The notes under the pieces: model-generated
Told to the model about the DNA's origin: nothing
The model's database searches: none
The model's input: only the letters and a program-made list of their open reading frames with translations
Origin: Astrothelium macrocarpum
Lineage: Eukaryota > Ascomycota > Dothideomycetes > Trypetheliales > Trypetheliaceae
Direction: 5' to 3'
DNA: 64,000 nt
Assembly (NCBI GenBank): GCA_021030915.1
Contig: JAGEMR010000011.1
Coordinates: 310,001 to 374,000 of the forward strand
Shown here: positions 1-11,643 of the stretch, piece by piece
Numbering within the stretch: the first letter of the stretch is position 1
Layout of the letters: the number at the start of each line of letters is the position of its first letter
Program-made: the position numbers and the translations under genes

Positions 1-530
1 GATGACCGTAGATTCGTGGCAGACGTGAGCTCTGTAGCAGACAGACGAGCTTGGCTAGGCGTAGTTGGCGATACAGTCGACTCCTTTTCGGATGTATCCT
101 GCTCTTCCGAATTTCCCGTGTCCGCCATGATGACTGGCGAATTGCCTCCCAAAGTCAAGTTTGCGTAAGCGTCGGTAGGAGAGCTGCCGGTGGTGGAAGT
201 GCTACTCCGCTGTGAGATGGTGGAAAGAAAGGAGGCCTCGGACACCTCTTCTTGAATGTGTGGAGGAATAAATCTTGGTGGCGATTGCGTAGAGCGTTGG
301 CTATTGGAGGTGGTAGAAATAATGGTAGAGGAAGCAAGCAAAGGCTGGCTATTCACTTCATCCAAGATAGTCGGCGGGCTGGACTCGCGGTGAATATCTG
401 GATCGGCTCGTGCTTCTGGGACAAGCTTTCTTTTCTTGTGGGAAGCCGTGATGAAAGGGAGCTGCTCACGGTTGTGGGCAGCTCGAACGGAGGTATAGAA
501 GGAACCTCGTAGGGAACGTGGCGATGGCCA
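1..530 (-). CDS. Unidentified Ser/Thr-rich protein, partial (runs off left edge)
   Basis: The minus-strand frame is open from about position 593 to the left edge. The visible product is rich in Ser, Thr, Pro and Gln, with a basic KKRK patch and no domain I recognise. The only in-frame Met is at 128-126, in a good context (ATCATGG). The open frame reaches far upstream of it, so either translation starts at 128 or an upstream exon joins at a strong pyrimidine-rich acceptor ending at 531, which would make 530 the exon edge. I prefer the second reading because the stop-free stretch has protein-like composition throughout. The C-terminal part lies outside the window. Function unknown; exon limits uncertain. 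Confidence 0.4.
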
Positions 531-593
531 CTGGGGGAGGAAAGAGAGCAAAGCTCTGCAAATAGCCGTAGTTTCTCTCAAAATGTCAGGCAG

Positions 594-1099
594 CTATTGC
601 TTATTCCCTCAACTTGTTGTAAAAGCCGGGCTGTGTTGATGTTAAGAATGGTGCAGTCCTAAGGCCAGGCTGCCTCGTCAAGCCATCAGCGCCACGCGAC
701 AAATTAAAAGTAGATCAACACGCGATCAACCAATATAATTCCACGGAGCTTTGACTATTTCGACCAGATACAGATAAATCAATCATGTCTATAGGACACG
801 GATAGCAAAAAAACAATTCACTTCATTTGCGCAATAAGTGGTCAAGGCGTGCAACCGAATATTCTATTGCATATATTCCATGTCTACCTTAGCCTCACCA
901 AGGTACCTTGGTAGCTTACATCTATTGGCAGAAGACGTCACAAAACCACGTCCACCATTGTAAGCATGTCAATGATTCTCAGAACCTCCCAAGCCCATTC
1001 CGTCTTCCGCGTCAGCATTTATGTCTCTCTAAAAAGCCTGGTCCAATGACCAGCGACGCCGAGGGGTATCCCATATAACCATGTTCACACCGAAATTTC
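594..1099. other. Intergenic, 3' flank of the Ser-rich gene
   Basis: No supported gene. Moderately AT-rich; it probably holds the 3' UTR of the minus-strand gene at 1100-3019 and upstream sequence of the left-edge gene. Confidence 0.5.
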
Positions 1100-3019
1100 T
1101 CACTTGGACTGCCCCGGGTTCAACCAAGAAAACGCCGACGCTCCACCCACTGGATTTGCGGACCTTGGCTTGCTTGACTGAGCAGGTTGATTCTCTTTCA
1201 AGCTGGCCTCACTACTCCTCCCATCCGCCGAGTCCATGCGTCGGAGCTGAGAACCGTTTGCCTCAGGTCCAGTCGCACTTGCTCTTTTTTTGCCTTCATC
1301 GAAAAACCGAGATTGGCTATTTGCAGGAGAAGTGGATGCGCTAGCGACTGATCCTGAAAAACTCCTTGGGGTTGATTTGGTAGTGGGCTTCAACACTTTG
1401 ATGCCCGTATCGCGTCGTTGGTAGTTGACGCTGGGACTCTTACTCACATTGGCCCAATCCATCTGGCTAGATGTACTACCTTCACGACGCCAATTGCTCC
1501 AGATACCGCTCGGCGCGCCGGACCCTGAGCGTGGTGGTGTAGGACCCAAGGAACTTGTGGACTCTGACGATTTCTGCTCTCCGCTACCTGTCAAGATTTC
1601 CAGCGAAGGTCTTTGTGCAGGCGTTGAACGCGCTATGTTGGGCGTCGGTGTATCTTCTCCAGCCTCAATGTCGACTTCTTCTGTATGGGGGCTGCTCATG
1701 CTAGTGTTGGACAAGGTAGATTCCCTTGCTTTTTCAGCAGGCGAAACGTCCCGGCCTATGGATGCAGATGTCGGCGACATGACAAATGATGATGACAAAG
1801 CTGGCTCTCCGATTGTTGATGTTGTAGATGACTGCTGGGCCAGGGGCATACGGAGCGTTGAAGGATCTCCACTGGTAGTAAATAAATTTTTAAAGGTAGC
1901 ATCATTTTCGGGCCGAACAAGCGGCACTGTCAACTTTGCGCGATCGTCGTCGAAAAGAATAACCTGGTTTGAGGAGAATAGAATATCCGCATTGTGCATC
2001 CGTAGAGTATCGCTTCCGATAAAAATCTGAATGGCTTTCGAATCGGCTGCATCTGCGCCACGTTCAAAAACCGCAAATTCAATGGTGATGGTGGGTATCT
2101 GTGGAGCAGGGCTGTTTGGACGCGAGGAGGGTGGATGTGTGATGGCCTCTGGTAAATACATGGGAAGCTTGATGATACGGTTTCCCGCATCATCTTCCTT
2201 CAAAAGTCCAGTAAATCCCAAGCGTTCAACAAGACGCACATCCAAGAGCGACTTGTAGGAACCGGTGCAGACAGCAGCATAAAGCAGATTGTCGTGCTTA
2301 AAGTTCATGTCGAGCCAACATCGTACAATCGAAGGAACAGAGCCCAGAATAAAAAGACCTGGGGCTAGGCTCGGAGTACCGGGATATGACGCGGCAGATT
2401 GACCCAGACCAAGTCCAGTATCCAATCCCAGGCTATTCGCGCGTCCAGAGGCAGCGGAATGTACAGACTGCCCACCCGAGCTTTGACGGCCTTCGGATTT
2501 GTACGACGAGGTTCGCTCGGTTAGGGGAAGACCACCAAGTCCGCTGCCCGTGCGTGGGATAATGTCAATTGACGTGCGCGAGCTTTGCGCCCAATGGCCT
2601 TGATTAGCACTTTCATCGAATCGGACACTATTCGCACGAGAAGTCGCTCCGCCGCGCCTTGGTTCAGCTTCGGCATCTAGATGAAGGCTTCCAAGCATGT
2701 TTTGTTCGTCGTCAAATCCACTAAAAGCGTCGCTTTGTGGTTGGTATAGCGGGACTAAAAAGTTATGCGAATCAGCTTTCACGTGTAAAAAGTGAGTCAA
2801 CAAGAGACGCTCACTTTGATGAGGGGTGCCGCTCGATACAGCGGGGAAGGAAGAGGTGGAACTCCAGACAGACTTGAGACGTGCATCATCATCTTGACGT
2901 CGCTCCAAACGTAATAGCCGCTCGTTGTGATCTTGTTGGATCTGCTGAACGCGAAGCATTTCGTTGTGAAGGCGCCAAGGATCGCTTTGAGGGGTAAAAG
3001 GTACTGTCTGCGGATCCAT
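1100..3019 (-). CDS. Conserved Ser-rich fungal protein with N-terminal coiled coil
   Basis: Two exons, 2815-3019 and 1100-2754, give about 619 residues. The 60-nt intron (2755-2814) has a GTGAGC donor, an internal CTGAT branch-like motif and a TTTTTAG acceptor. It contains no stop and is a multiple of three, so it is silent in a simple ORF call. Residues about 15-50 form a charged heptad-like helix (RLHNEM...RLLRLERRQ). A folded central part (roughly residues 210-370, with WLDMNF, LLDVRLVERLGF and IEFAVFERG) is flanked by long Ser/Thr/Pro-rich tails. The central part faintly resembles a retropepsin-like fold, but I see no clear catalytic Asp triad and do not claim protease activity. Product and function not recognised; probably a scaffold or regulator. 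Confidence 0.75.
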   Translation of the reverse strand: MDPQTVPFTPQSDPWRLHNEMLRVQQIQQDHNERLLRLERRQDDDARLKSVWSSTSSFPAVSSGTPHQSERLLLTHFLHVKADSHNFLVPLYQPQSDAFSGFDDEQNMLGSLHLDAEAEPRRGGATSRANSVRFDESANQGHWAQSSRTSIDIIPRTGSGLGGLPLTERTSSYKSEGRQSSGGQSVHSAASGRANSLGLDTGLGLGQSAASYPGTPSLAPGLFILGSVPSIVRCWLDMNFKHDNLLYAAVCTGSYKSLLDVRLVERLGFTGLLKEDDAGNRIIKLPMYLPEAITHPPSSRPNSPAPQIPTITIEFAVFERGADAADSKAIQIFIGSDTLRMHNADILFSSNQVILFDDDRAKLTVPLVRPENDATFKNLFTTSGDPSTLRMPLAQQSSTTSTIGEPALSSSFVMSPTSASIGRDVSPAEKARESTLSNTSMSSPHTEEVDIEAGEDTPTPNIARSTPAQRPSLEILTGSGEQKSSESTSSLGPTPPRSGSGAPSGIWSNWRREGSTSSQMDWANVSKSPSVNYQRRDTGIKVLKPTTKSTPRSFSGSVASASTSPANSQSRFFDEGKKRASATGPEANGSQLRRMDSADGRSSEASLKENQPAQSSKPRSANPVGGASAFSWLNPGQSK

Positions 3020-3777
3020 ATCCTGCCTTCATAGAGTCCGTCGACTGAGCACAGCTACGACGTTGGCGTCCAGTAAAAGACGCCACGGCGCAGCTTTCGC
3101 CTCAACTATCCACCACCTCAAACCTACCGACCAACACCCTCCACAGCCCTGTACCTGTTGAGCGCGAACAATGCAATCTCCAACTACTATTCTTTGCTTA
3201 AGCAAGGCTTGGAAAGAGTTTGGATTCTGAGTACGAGTGACGGACGTTGATTTGGTGGAGTTGGAGGAAGCGTGAGAGTGGTCTAAAAGGTTACAGTGAC
3301 GTTCTTCTCATTCAAGGTTCGGATCAAGCTATCATCAAATTTTATCGGGAAAGGTTCGCAAACTCCCAAGTCAGGACAGAGGTGGAGACAGGTGTACAGA
3401 ATCGTAGAACGCAGTACAGTGGAGAGAGGCGTCGGATGGTGTATGGCGGAAGGATGCAAGGGCGGTGACGATGGCGGGCGAGATGGGGCGTTGCAGAATC
3501 AGGCAGTGCTTTGTATACAAGGTTTATGCCTTGACGTGGGAATTTGTAGGCGCAGGCGCAGGCAAAGCAAGCAGTTGAAGAAGACGGCTTATGGATGGCA
3601 GAAAAAGAAGCGGGACTATGGAAGTGATGTCCTGACGTCCAGCCCGTTTGCCGCCACCAAAGATGGAACCTCTCGCCGAGCTCTGGTCGCAGCCAATCAC
3701 CGCCCAACACCCGACTCAACCACATCCCCACACTCCGAAACGCGAAATGCTGCGTAAAACTCGCCTCTACTCGTGCC
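3020..3777. other. Intergenic, upstream of the Ser-rich gene
   Basis: Holds the promoter of the minus-strand gene starting at 3019 and the 3' flank of the esterase gene. Short open frames on both strands here look non-coding. No repeat or RNA gene seen. Confidence 0.5.
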
Positions 3778-4774
3778 TCAGTTCCAAGATGATGCATCAT
3801 CCCACGCGGGAAACACCAAAGGCAGCTTCTCCGGCACTTGATCCGGCCATGTTTCTCGGATCAGTTCCATGAGCTTTGCATACAATACTTCATACGCCCT
3901 TGGATTAAAATGGATCCCTATAATAGCCTTATCAGCCAATGCATGTGAACAGACCACCTTGTCTGCTCACCATCATGGAGCAAATGTTCCATCTGTTTGA
4001 GCTGCGGACGCTGTTTGGATCCAATGAGCGGCTCGTTTCCGTTCCATCCAGCCTCTACCATTAAGCTTGTCCAGATATCCAACACTGCAACGCCGTTTTC
4101 TTTGCCTACTGCTTTAACCACGTCGGCATATTTTCTTGTATTGTTTGCTGTCCTTCGTGTCTCAGTAAAGCCTTTTTCTTGATCCGTCTTCTCTGTTAGG
4201 TATTCATCGATTGGTGGCGGTGTGATGAGGATGATTCTGGGACGCTGTGCCTTTACTGCAGGATGTTGAATGATTTCTATGACATTTTTTCTATACTGCT
4301 CCAGCGACACATGCTGCGGACTCACTTGCTCGTTTGGCAAGCGGGCATCATTGGCGCCAAAGAATACAGTCTAACATGGCTTTAGTTGATCCATTTGGCC
4401 CTTTCTTCAATCTGACAAGATTTACCAGGAACCGCACGCGTGCCTCTTGTGGCGAAGGTATAATGTGGGGGAGTACTTTTAGGGCCTGAAAGGTATTGTA
4501 CCCACTGGCCAATAAGTTGAAGTCTTTGGACAGGGAATGATCACAGCCATCACCCTACCTAAAGCCGCGATTCACAACATCTAATTGACGAATGTATGCT
4601 GTCAGATGAGCTCGTTAGTCTACATGTGTGCTGCTTTTTTGTCGCCGCCTGTCTTGGCAGCCTGCAACGCATACCGTCTTGTAACGCAGGAGCAAATCCA
4701 AAGCCTTTGTCTTGCGCGGCTGATTGTTGAGTAATAGAGTCACCAAAGAGGATAAATTGATCGTACGGCGCCAT
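3778..4774 (-). CDS. IAH1: SGNH/GDSL esterase, isoamyl acetate-hydrolysing type
   Basis: Five exons (4675-4774, 4559-4598, 4426-4504, 3971-4370, 3778-3917) join in phase to 252 residues. The SGNH blocks are complete: block I FGDSIT at residues 10-15 with nucleophile Ser13, a Gly in the NRGFSGYN stretch, GAND at about 78-81, and the block V pair D-G-I-H at about 206-209. The C-terminus (NPRAYE..., WPDQVP) is typical of the fungal IAH1 family. Known members hydrolyse short-chain acetate esters in the cytosol; no signal peptide is seen. The 5' end faces the CLC gene across about 1 kb. The final exon matters: without splicing at 3918 the catalytic Asp-His block is lost. Confidence 0.88.
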
Positions 4775-5820
4775 GAGATGTCTTTAAGCAATACAAGAAA
4801 AGGGGTAAGAAAACACAAAAGAGAACTTTGATCCGACGGTTACCCATTTGCCGGATCACGATGATACGGCCTTTTTCTATCTTTTTCTCGTTCCGAGCTT
4901 TTTCGGTGACCGCTACCTTCTGGCCGAACGATACGTCCATGATGATGTTAGCGCTCATTCTAGGTCTTGCCCGACCCAGTCGCGCTTCGTATCTTCATTG
5001 TTTTGCCTTGCAACGGGGATAGTCGGCATTTGCATGCACGTACGCACGCAGGCGTCATGGCGCGTGGTCTGTTTGATCTTCACGGCACATCTAGGACAGG
5101 GCTAGCGCACAATGTGGCATCGTACATACATACAGACAGCTGCCAAACTGCAGGAACTCAATGGTGTGAGATACAGGCAGATTGAGCATTGCCACGGAGT
5201 AAACCTAATTGTATGGCGCATTGTACTGTAGGAATCATCCTACCCTCCCTCCGGCGCTCCTTAGGGAGAGCTTGAAGGATCCCGCTGCCGCTCTAAAAAT
5301 GAATCATCATGCCAACCCTGCATCGTGACCATCTCGGGCACTAGTTAGGCACCTTTTTAATTCTGCTCCCTCCGTGCCCCTCCGTGAGCCCCCCACCAGA
5401 GATGAGATGAGCACGGAAGAATCAAATTGATATCAACTCGAAGCGAATGGGCTTTTTGGTGGTTGCTGTGAACATGGCCGCAAGCAGCAGCTTATTCCAC
5501 TGATCAGCGCCCGGGCTTCAGCCACCCCCAATATGCCTCCATACCAACCGCCCCAGACAGGTGTCATGACTATCTTACTATACCTACCCTTCCCCCGCTA
5601 TTTTCACGGCCTCTCCACGGTCGCCTGATCCAAACACTCGACCCATCCTAACAAGCGTCCCCCAATTCATTTCTCTTCCTCTCGTTTCCCTCTCATTTCC
5701 CTCTCGTCTCCACCGGAACCCGTTTTTCACACTCTCTCGCCGGAGAATCAGCAATGGTGTAATCAGCCCGCCCCCTCCACAAAAAAAATAAACAAATAAA
5801 CCCACTCTTCCCCCACCACC
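4775..5820. other. Shared upstream region between esterase (-) and CLC gene (+)
   Basis: About 1 kb between divergent genes with no supported coding frame. The right end (about 5580-5760) is a strongly pyrimidine-rich tract, listed separately. Confidence 0.55.
5580..5760 (+). promoter_or_regulatory. Pyrimidine-rich leader upstream of the CLC gene
   Basis: A run rich in CTC, TTCC and CCTC on the + strand ends about 60 bases before the ATG at 5821. CT-rich tracts near transcription starts are common in filamentous fungal promoters. A role in start-site choice is inferred from position only. Confidence 0.4.
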
Positions 5821-6300
5821 ATGCCAACATCCTACCACTCCTTCCACGACGCGGCCAGCATCGCCACCACGGCCGACGACGACGACAACAACAACAACAA
5901 CGACGACCTCGCGGCCAGCGACTCCGGCCTCCTCATCGTGCCCGACAACACGCGCACCGCACCGCTGTCGCCCACGGCGTCGAAACGCCTGCACTCGGCG
6001 CGCACGTCGGACATCAACCTGCGCAGCCGCATGCCCAGCCGCGGCCACACGCTCGACGAGCGCTCCAGCCTGCTCGGCCACGACCGACCCGAGCTGCACC
6101 GCTCGTACAACTCCGCGCCGTCGTCGCCGCCGCTGGGGTCGCCGCGGCCGTGGACGTCGAGGCAGCAGAGCGGCGCCGCGAGCGTGCGCATGCCGCGGTA
6201 TTTGAGCCGGTTGGGCTCGTTGTCGTTTAGTCAGAGGTTGGTGAATGCGTTGAGTCCGCATGGGGATGGAGCTGCTGGTGAGTTGGACCTTTTTTTCTTT
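5821..6300. other. C-rich to G-rich switch in CLC exon 1
   Basis: The + strand is C-rich (GCC, CGAC, CCGC codons) from 5821 to about 6120, then becomes G-rich (GGG, GTTG, GAGGTTG) from about 6130 to 6280 within the same exon. The rest of the gene is compositionally ordinary. Confidence 0.6.
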
Positions 6301-8740
6301 GTCATACGGTGTTTGGGATGCGAGAGCTGATAGTGTGAGGGCAGATGGGAATCTCGATGAGTCCAAGGCTTCGCTCTTGCGCTATGAGAGGGGCTGGTAC
6401 GATCAGTTTACTTCGACGGATTGGGTGCACGATAGCATTGCGGACGCGTTTCGAATGAAAGAGCTGCGAAGTCGAAAAGATATTCGTGGGAGGTTAATAG
6501 CTTGGTTTGATGGGGCGCAGGGTTGGATAGTGGTTGCGATTATTGGCTGTATTACGGCGTTGATCGCTTATGCAGTCGATGTATCAGAAACAGCAGTCTT
6601 TGATTGGAAATCAGGATATTGTTCCGACGGGTGGTATCTCAGTGAAAAAAGATGCTGTACGGGAGCTTCTGTTTGTGACGCATGGAAACCCTGGTCCCAT
6701 CTCGTCCACAACCCTCATGTCAGCGACGAAGTGGTCGAGTACATTGCTTTTACTGCGCTGGTTGTATTCTTGTCGGTGCTTTCGTGCTTACTAACGCTGA
6801 CTACAAAGACCGTCATATCTTCTTCGGTATCTCTAGCAACTTTGGATGAAAATCTGGGTGCCGAGTTGGGCAGCGAGCGCAAGCATAACGAGGATGAAGA
6901 CGAAGACAGCATCAGTACAGCTCTCGGTCTTGAACGACAGCCTCCTGATCCGCCTGAGAAGCCACCTATGATCTTCTACAGTGCTGCTGGCAGCGGAGTT
7001 GCAGAAGTCAAGGTAATCAACAGTGGATTCGTTCTTCACGGTTACCTGGGTTTGAAAACTCTGACTATCAAGTCACTCGCTCTCATTCTTAGCGTCGCCT
7101 CTGGACTGTCTCTCGGTAAAGAAGGTCCATTCGTTCACATCGCTACATGCGTCGGCAACATAGCCTGTCGTCTGTTCCCAAAGTACAATAGCAATGACGG
7201 TAAACGACGTGAAGTCCTTAGCGCTAGCGCAGCAAGCGGTGTTGCTGTCGCTTTTGGTGCACCCATCGGCGGTGTCCTTTTCAGTCTGGAAGAAGTCAGT
7301 TATTTCTTTCCTCCCAAGACACTTTTTCGCACATTCTTCTGCTGCATTATTGCCGCGTTATCGCTCAAATTTCTCAACCCGTACGGTACTCAAAAGATTG
7401 TACTTTTCGAGGTGCGATATCTTACCGATTGGAAACCGTTTGAAATGATTGCATTTATACTCGTTGGTATCCTAGGCGGAGCGGTTGGTGCGCTTTTCAT
7501 AAAGGCATCCCGGTTTTGGGCACAAACTTTCCGACGTATTCCTGCTATCAAACAAATGCCTATCCTCGAGGTCACGTTGGTTGCACTTGTCACCGGACTG
7601 ACGTGTTTCTGGAATCGATACACCAGACTTCCAGTCACCGAGTTGTTGTTCGAACTGGCAACTCCGTGCGATGCGTATTCGGATGAAGGCGACTCGCTTT
7701 GTCCATCCAACGAAAGAATACCGCAGGTGATTCGTGTTCTTGCGGTTGCATTTGTTATCAAAGCCATTCTTACCGTAGTCACGTTCGGCCTTAAATTACC
7801 CGCTGGAATCTATGTACCATCCATGGTTGTTGGAGGTCTCCTGGGCCGCATTGCTGGTCATATTGTACAATATCTCGCTCTCAATTACGCCGATACCGGT
7901 CTTTTTGGGACTTGTAGTCCGGACAGTACACCCGAGTCTTGCGTCGTTCCGGGAGTGTACGCAATGGTCGGTGCTGGCGCAACAATGTGTGGTGTTACAC
8001 GACTTTCCGTTACTCTTGCCGTTATCCTCTTTGAACTCACCGGTAGCCTGGACCACGTGCTACCCTTCTCCATTGGCGTTCTAGTCTCCAAGTGGACAGC
8101 GGATGCACTCGAGCCGCGCAGCATCTATGATCTCCTTTTGGAAATGAACTCTTACCCTTTCTTGGACAACAAAGTCCGTCCAGTCTTTACTACCGAACTC
8201 GGCGACATCACCCCTCGTGTCCGTGAGCAGCGTATCATTGACATCTCGCACTCGCCACTCATCCCCGCCAAAACGCTGCGCAGAAAGCTCGAGTACCTGC
8301 ACTCTGTTGGTGAGCTTGACGGCGGGCTTGCAATCATTCGACAAGGCATCTTGACCGGTTTAATTCCAGGCCCTGATCTTGAGTTTGCCTTGGATAGTTT
8401 GGATAACGAGGAAAAGAGCTTGTGTCTAATGTCGACGCAAGTAAGATGGAATGGAATTGATGATGATCCAGATACGGAGATGGATCCTACTGATTTTACA
8501 CCATATATTGACCCCGTAAGTTCCTTTGACCTGAACCGAACCATAATCATGAATGTGCTAATCATGGTCCAGGCGCCAGTAGCATTAGACATTCATTCGC
8601 CAATGGACCTTGTGTATGAGTGTTTTGTCAAGCTCGGGCTGCGCTACATCTGCGTTCAGCGCGATGGACGACATGCGGGACTCGTGCATAAGAAGGCGTT
8701 TGTTAGATATATTAGGGAATTAGAGGAAAATGGGCATTGA
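5821..8740 (+). CDS. CLC-family voltage-gated chloride channel / Cl-/H+ exchanger
   Basis: Three exons (5821-6277, 6345-8515, 8573-8740) give 931 residues. Introns are 6278-6344 (GTGAGT...GCAG) and 8516-8572 (GTAAGT, branch TGCTAATC, CCAG). The second is 57 nt, in frame and stop-free. The N-terminal ~150 residues are disordered and rich in Asp, Asn and Arg. The membrane core has the CLC signatures GSGVAE, GKEGPF at about residues 410-415 (gating Glu), a LEEVSYFFP segment holding the usual proton-path Glu region, and GIYVP in the third filter element. The C-terminus carries the CBS-domain region. The set is that of endosomal/Golgi Gef1-like exchangers rather than plasma-membrane channels; location is inferred from family. 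The start is set by a CACCACCATG context. Confidence 0.93.
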
Positions 8741-9934
8741 GCAGATACTTTGGTTGATTGATATCACTTGTTTGGCATTGCGAGGGTTTTCCTGTTTTAA
8801 TAGCTAGGCGCTGGCTGGATATTGTTCTACAGGGTCTGGGTATCGGGCAACCCATGATAATGCAGGATGTGGCGTAGATCATGAATAGATGATTTTGTCA
8901 AGATTATTTTCAAGTTTTTCCAATACAAAGCGAAAGTCATTAATTCACTTTTACATATCCAAAATGATGAAATGTGACCTGCAATCTCAAGAATCTGGTC
9001 ATACCAACGGAAAGTGAATTTCATCCAGCAGTGCAAGTCTGTGATAAGACTAAGGTAGGAACTATTGAATACGTTGCACGTCTGTTGTCAATATAGGCAT
9101 TCTTTTTGTCGATATTGATGACCTCATCAGAACCAGTCATCGCATCTCCATATTATATCGTACCAGAACGAATCACCAGAGAATGACCAGACACCGCAAC
9201 TCTTATACTGAAGCTCGTAACAAACAAGAGCTGGGAATTCCACCAACTCCAATATGGGTACCGCTCACACTCCTAATCAATCCAGAAATCATTGCTGTAG
9301 GACTTGCTGACTTGAGAATATCTATATCAATACACTATCACAAATCCTTTGGTGCGTTTGCTTCCTAAATGTTACTGCTATAGCAAGAGTCTGAGCGTCT
9401 TCATTTGTGCTCCTGGCTGGATCGGTCGATTACGAAACATGGCTATCTCCAATGTCGACATGATTGCCGTCAATACTAGCGACTTGTTCAGCAGGTGTCG
9501 TAGCAGGTGCGTTCTTGCGAAAGAACTGTTCAACCAGTTTCCAAGGAATGACAAGAATTTAAAATGTAAGCAATTCCTCCAAGTGTTGCTGATGACCAGA
9601 TAGTCAACTTCCTGGAGGCACATTGTAGGCATTGAAATACGCTACTTCTTCTTGGAAGCGATACATACGCCTGTTGGAATAGCATGATTGGTCTAATCTT
9701 GCTGACTCTGAGGTGGAAAAATGGAGAATCCAGATCCTACGTGCGGCACGGCAATACGAGTCATTCTTACAACACTCAAATCCGGGTTCTTTTGCATCCA
9801 AAGTCTCTTTTCAGTTATAGATTTGCCGGCGAAGAATAAAATTGTGGTGATTAGTGTTATATATGAGCAAATTTGCAATCAACAACATCATCGATAGGTG
9901 GCAAGGACTATAGTACCCACATTCTCAAACAAAC
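8741..9934. other. Intergenic, 3' of CLC and upstream of sulfotransferase-like gene
   Basis: About 1.2 kb without a supported gene. Short frames on both strands have no recognisable domain. AT-rich, especially 8870-9130. Confidence 0.5.
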
Positions 9935-10979
9935 ATGCCAACCGTGAATAACTGGTTCGTTCGGTTCCTCGAGAATTATGTCTACGCCATGCCTGAGCCG
10001 CCACCACGGAGACGTACTAGGCCTATGGAGGTATTATGCGTAGGGTTGCCTCGTTCCGCAACAGAATCACTTCAACACGGCCTTTTAAAGCTGGGTTACG
10101 ACCATACTTTCCACGGGTGGGACATCATCTACGAACAGCCTACCTACTGTCAACAATGGGCTCGATTATGCCGTAAGAAGTGAGTTCCTCATTCTTGCTA
10201 CACCTATCTTTAGTCAACTTCCGGCAATCCATTGACTAACCGGTTGAAAAAGATGGTTTGGTCCCCTTGATGGCAATACTACTTTTACAGCAGCGGACTT
10301 CGATCCCTTGCTTGGACACTCGGTTGCGGTTACAGACGCAGCAGCATCCGTATTTGCCGCCGAGATGATTGGTGCATATCCGGATGCTAAGGTAGTACTC
10401 AACTATCGCGAGGACCTAGACGCGTGGCATCGGAGCGCGACCACCACATTGATGCGGTCCAACGGCCATGTTGCACTCTTTTTGCTCTCCTGCCTAAGCC
10501 GCGAATGCTTTTGGGCCTGGCATTTGTTTGTGCGGTTCATGTGGCCGGGTTTGTTTCGCGCGTTGGATGGGAATATTGAGACGGGAATGGCAAGGAATGG
10601 GAAGTGGGTGTATCGTGGTAAGTTATGAGATATAATGATGTTGTCATGTTTGTCTTTATCTCCCTTTATCTGTCGTTGGAGACGATAGAGCACAGCTGAT
10701 TTGTGCATCACCTCAGAGCATTGTAACATGATTCGTGGCCTAGTGCCGAAGGAACGGCTACTGGAATGGAAAGCCGAAGATGGGTGGGAGCCGTTGTGCA
10801 AATTTCTGGGAAAGCCTATTCCTGATGAGCCTTTTCCACATGTGAATGCTGGTGCAGGGTGGGAGGGCCAGGAGATGAGACTAGGTAAAAGGTATATCTT
10901 GGGTGCGGTACAGAATGTAGCCATTTTCTGTGCAACTGCGGTAGGCGTTGGAGCTATTCTGTACAAGTACATGCCTTAG
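9935..10979 (+). CDS. Sulfotransferase-like P-loop protein with C-terminal membrane segment
   Basis: Exons 9935-10179, 10253-10617 and 10717-10979 join in phase to 290 residues. Residues about 34-46 (CVGLPRSATESL) correspond to the 5'-phosphosulfate loop of the fungal Sulfotransfer_4-type family. DAKVVLNYREDLDAW at about 135-150 is the conserved second strand and loop of that fold. A hydrophobic C-terminal segment (about 268-285, VQNVAIFCATAVGVGAIL) looks like a tail anchor. Family members are often misnamed NAD-dependent epimerases in databases; their substrates are unknown. The gene sits alone between two gene-poor stretches. The fold assignment is firm, the activity is not. Confidence 0.82.
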
Positions 10980-11643
10980 GTCAAGGGAACACTGCCAGGA
11001 CCTCAAATCAGCCAATTGTCGCCCGATCGAACCCGTACCAATCTTCCCCTGCAAAGCAAGTGAACGTGAAGTGACCCTAATCTTTCTCAATATTGGTCAC
11101 GATCGGATGGGAAGTAATATTGTAGGTCGAAAGCCAGGTTACAGAGAAAACATATGGGACCCGTATGGCACAAAATGTTTGGCCCCTTACGTAATATTCT
11201 CAGCACCAGCTTCTATATCAATATACGGTTTATCGTACGCGAAAAAGATGCCAGTGGAGATGAGTGGACTTGTGTCGATAGTGAAGCATCCATGGTCGGG
11301 ACGATATTAGCTATTAAACACGTGGAGGCTCGTTCGTTGGAATAGAGCTATGACCGATTAACTTGATAATGGTGTTCTCGACATTAAGTGCTACCTCTTG
11401 GACGCCTTCCTCAGCCCATCTCACGTTCTCAAAACATCCCTAATTGCTACATTCCAAATCATGTCTACTTGGCCGGATTGAGCCTTGGTCTGATCACGAG
11501 ACAGTTGACACAATTCGATTGTATCCTGAAATTCTTCAAGGACTCTAACAAGACGGTCCAGCGCTCTATGCTTCTTACGTCCCAGATCAAATCACACCTC
11601 GAACACACCTAACCTTACTTGTTAGTTGCGCTGTGAGAACTTT
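10980..11643. other. Intergenic between convergent genes
   Basis: 3' flanks of the sulfotransferase-like (+) and ubiquitin-like (-) genes. Short open frames lack recognisable features. Confidence 0.5.

Noticed and set aside
1425..2030. 201-codon plus-strand frame inside the Ser-rich gene
   Set aside because: Antisense to a longer, better supported frame.
3310..3335. tRNA-like B box near AAGGTTCGGATCA
   Set aside because: No matching A box, no cloverleaf could be drawn.
5584..6366. 260-codon minus-strand frame over CLC exon 1
   Set aside because: Arg/Val-rich mirror of the real exon, no start context or homology.
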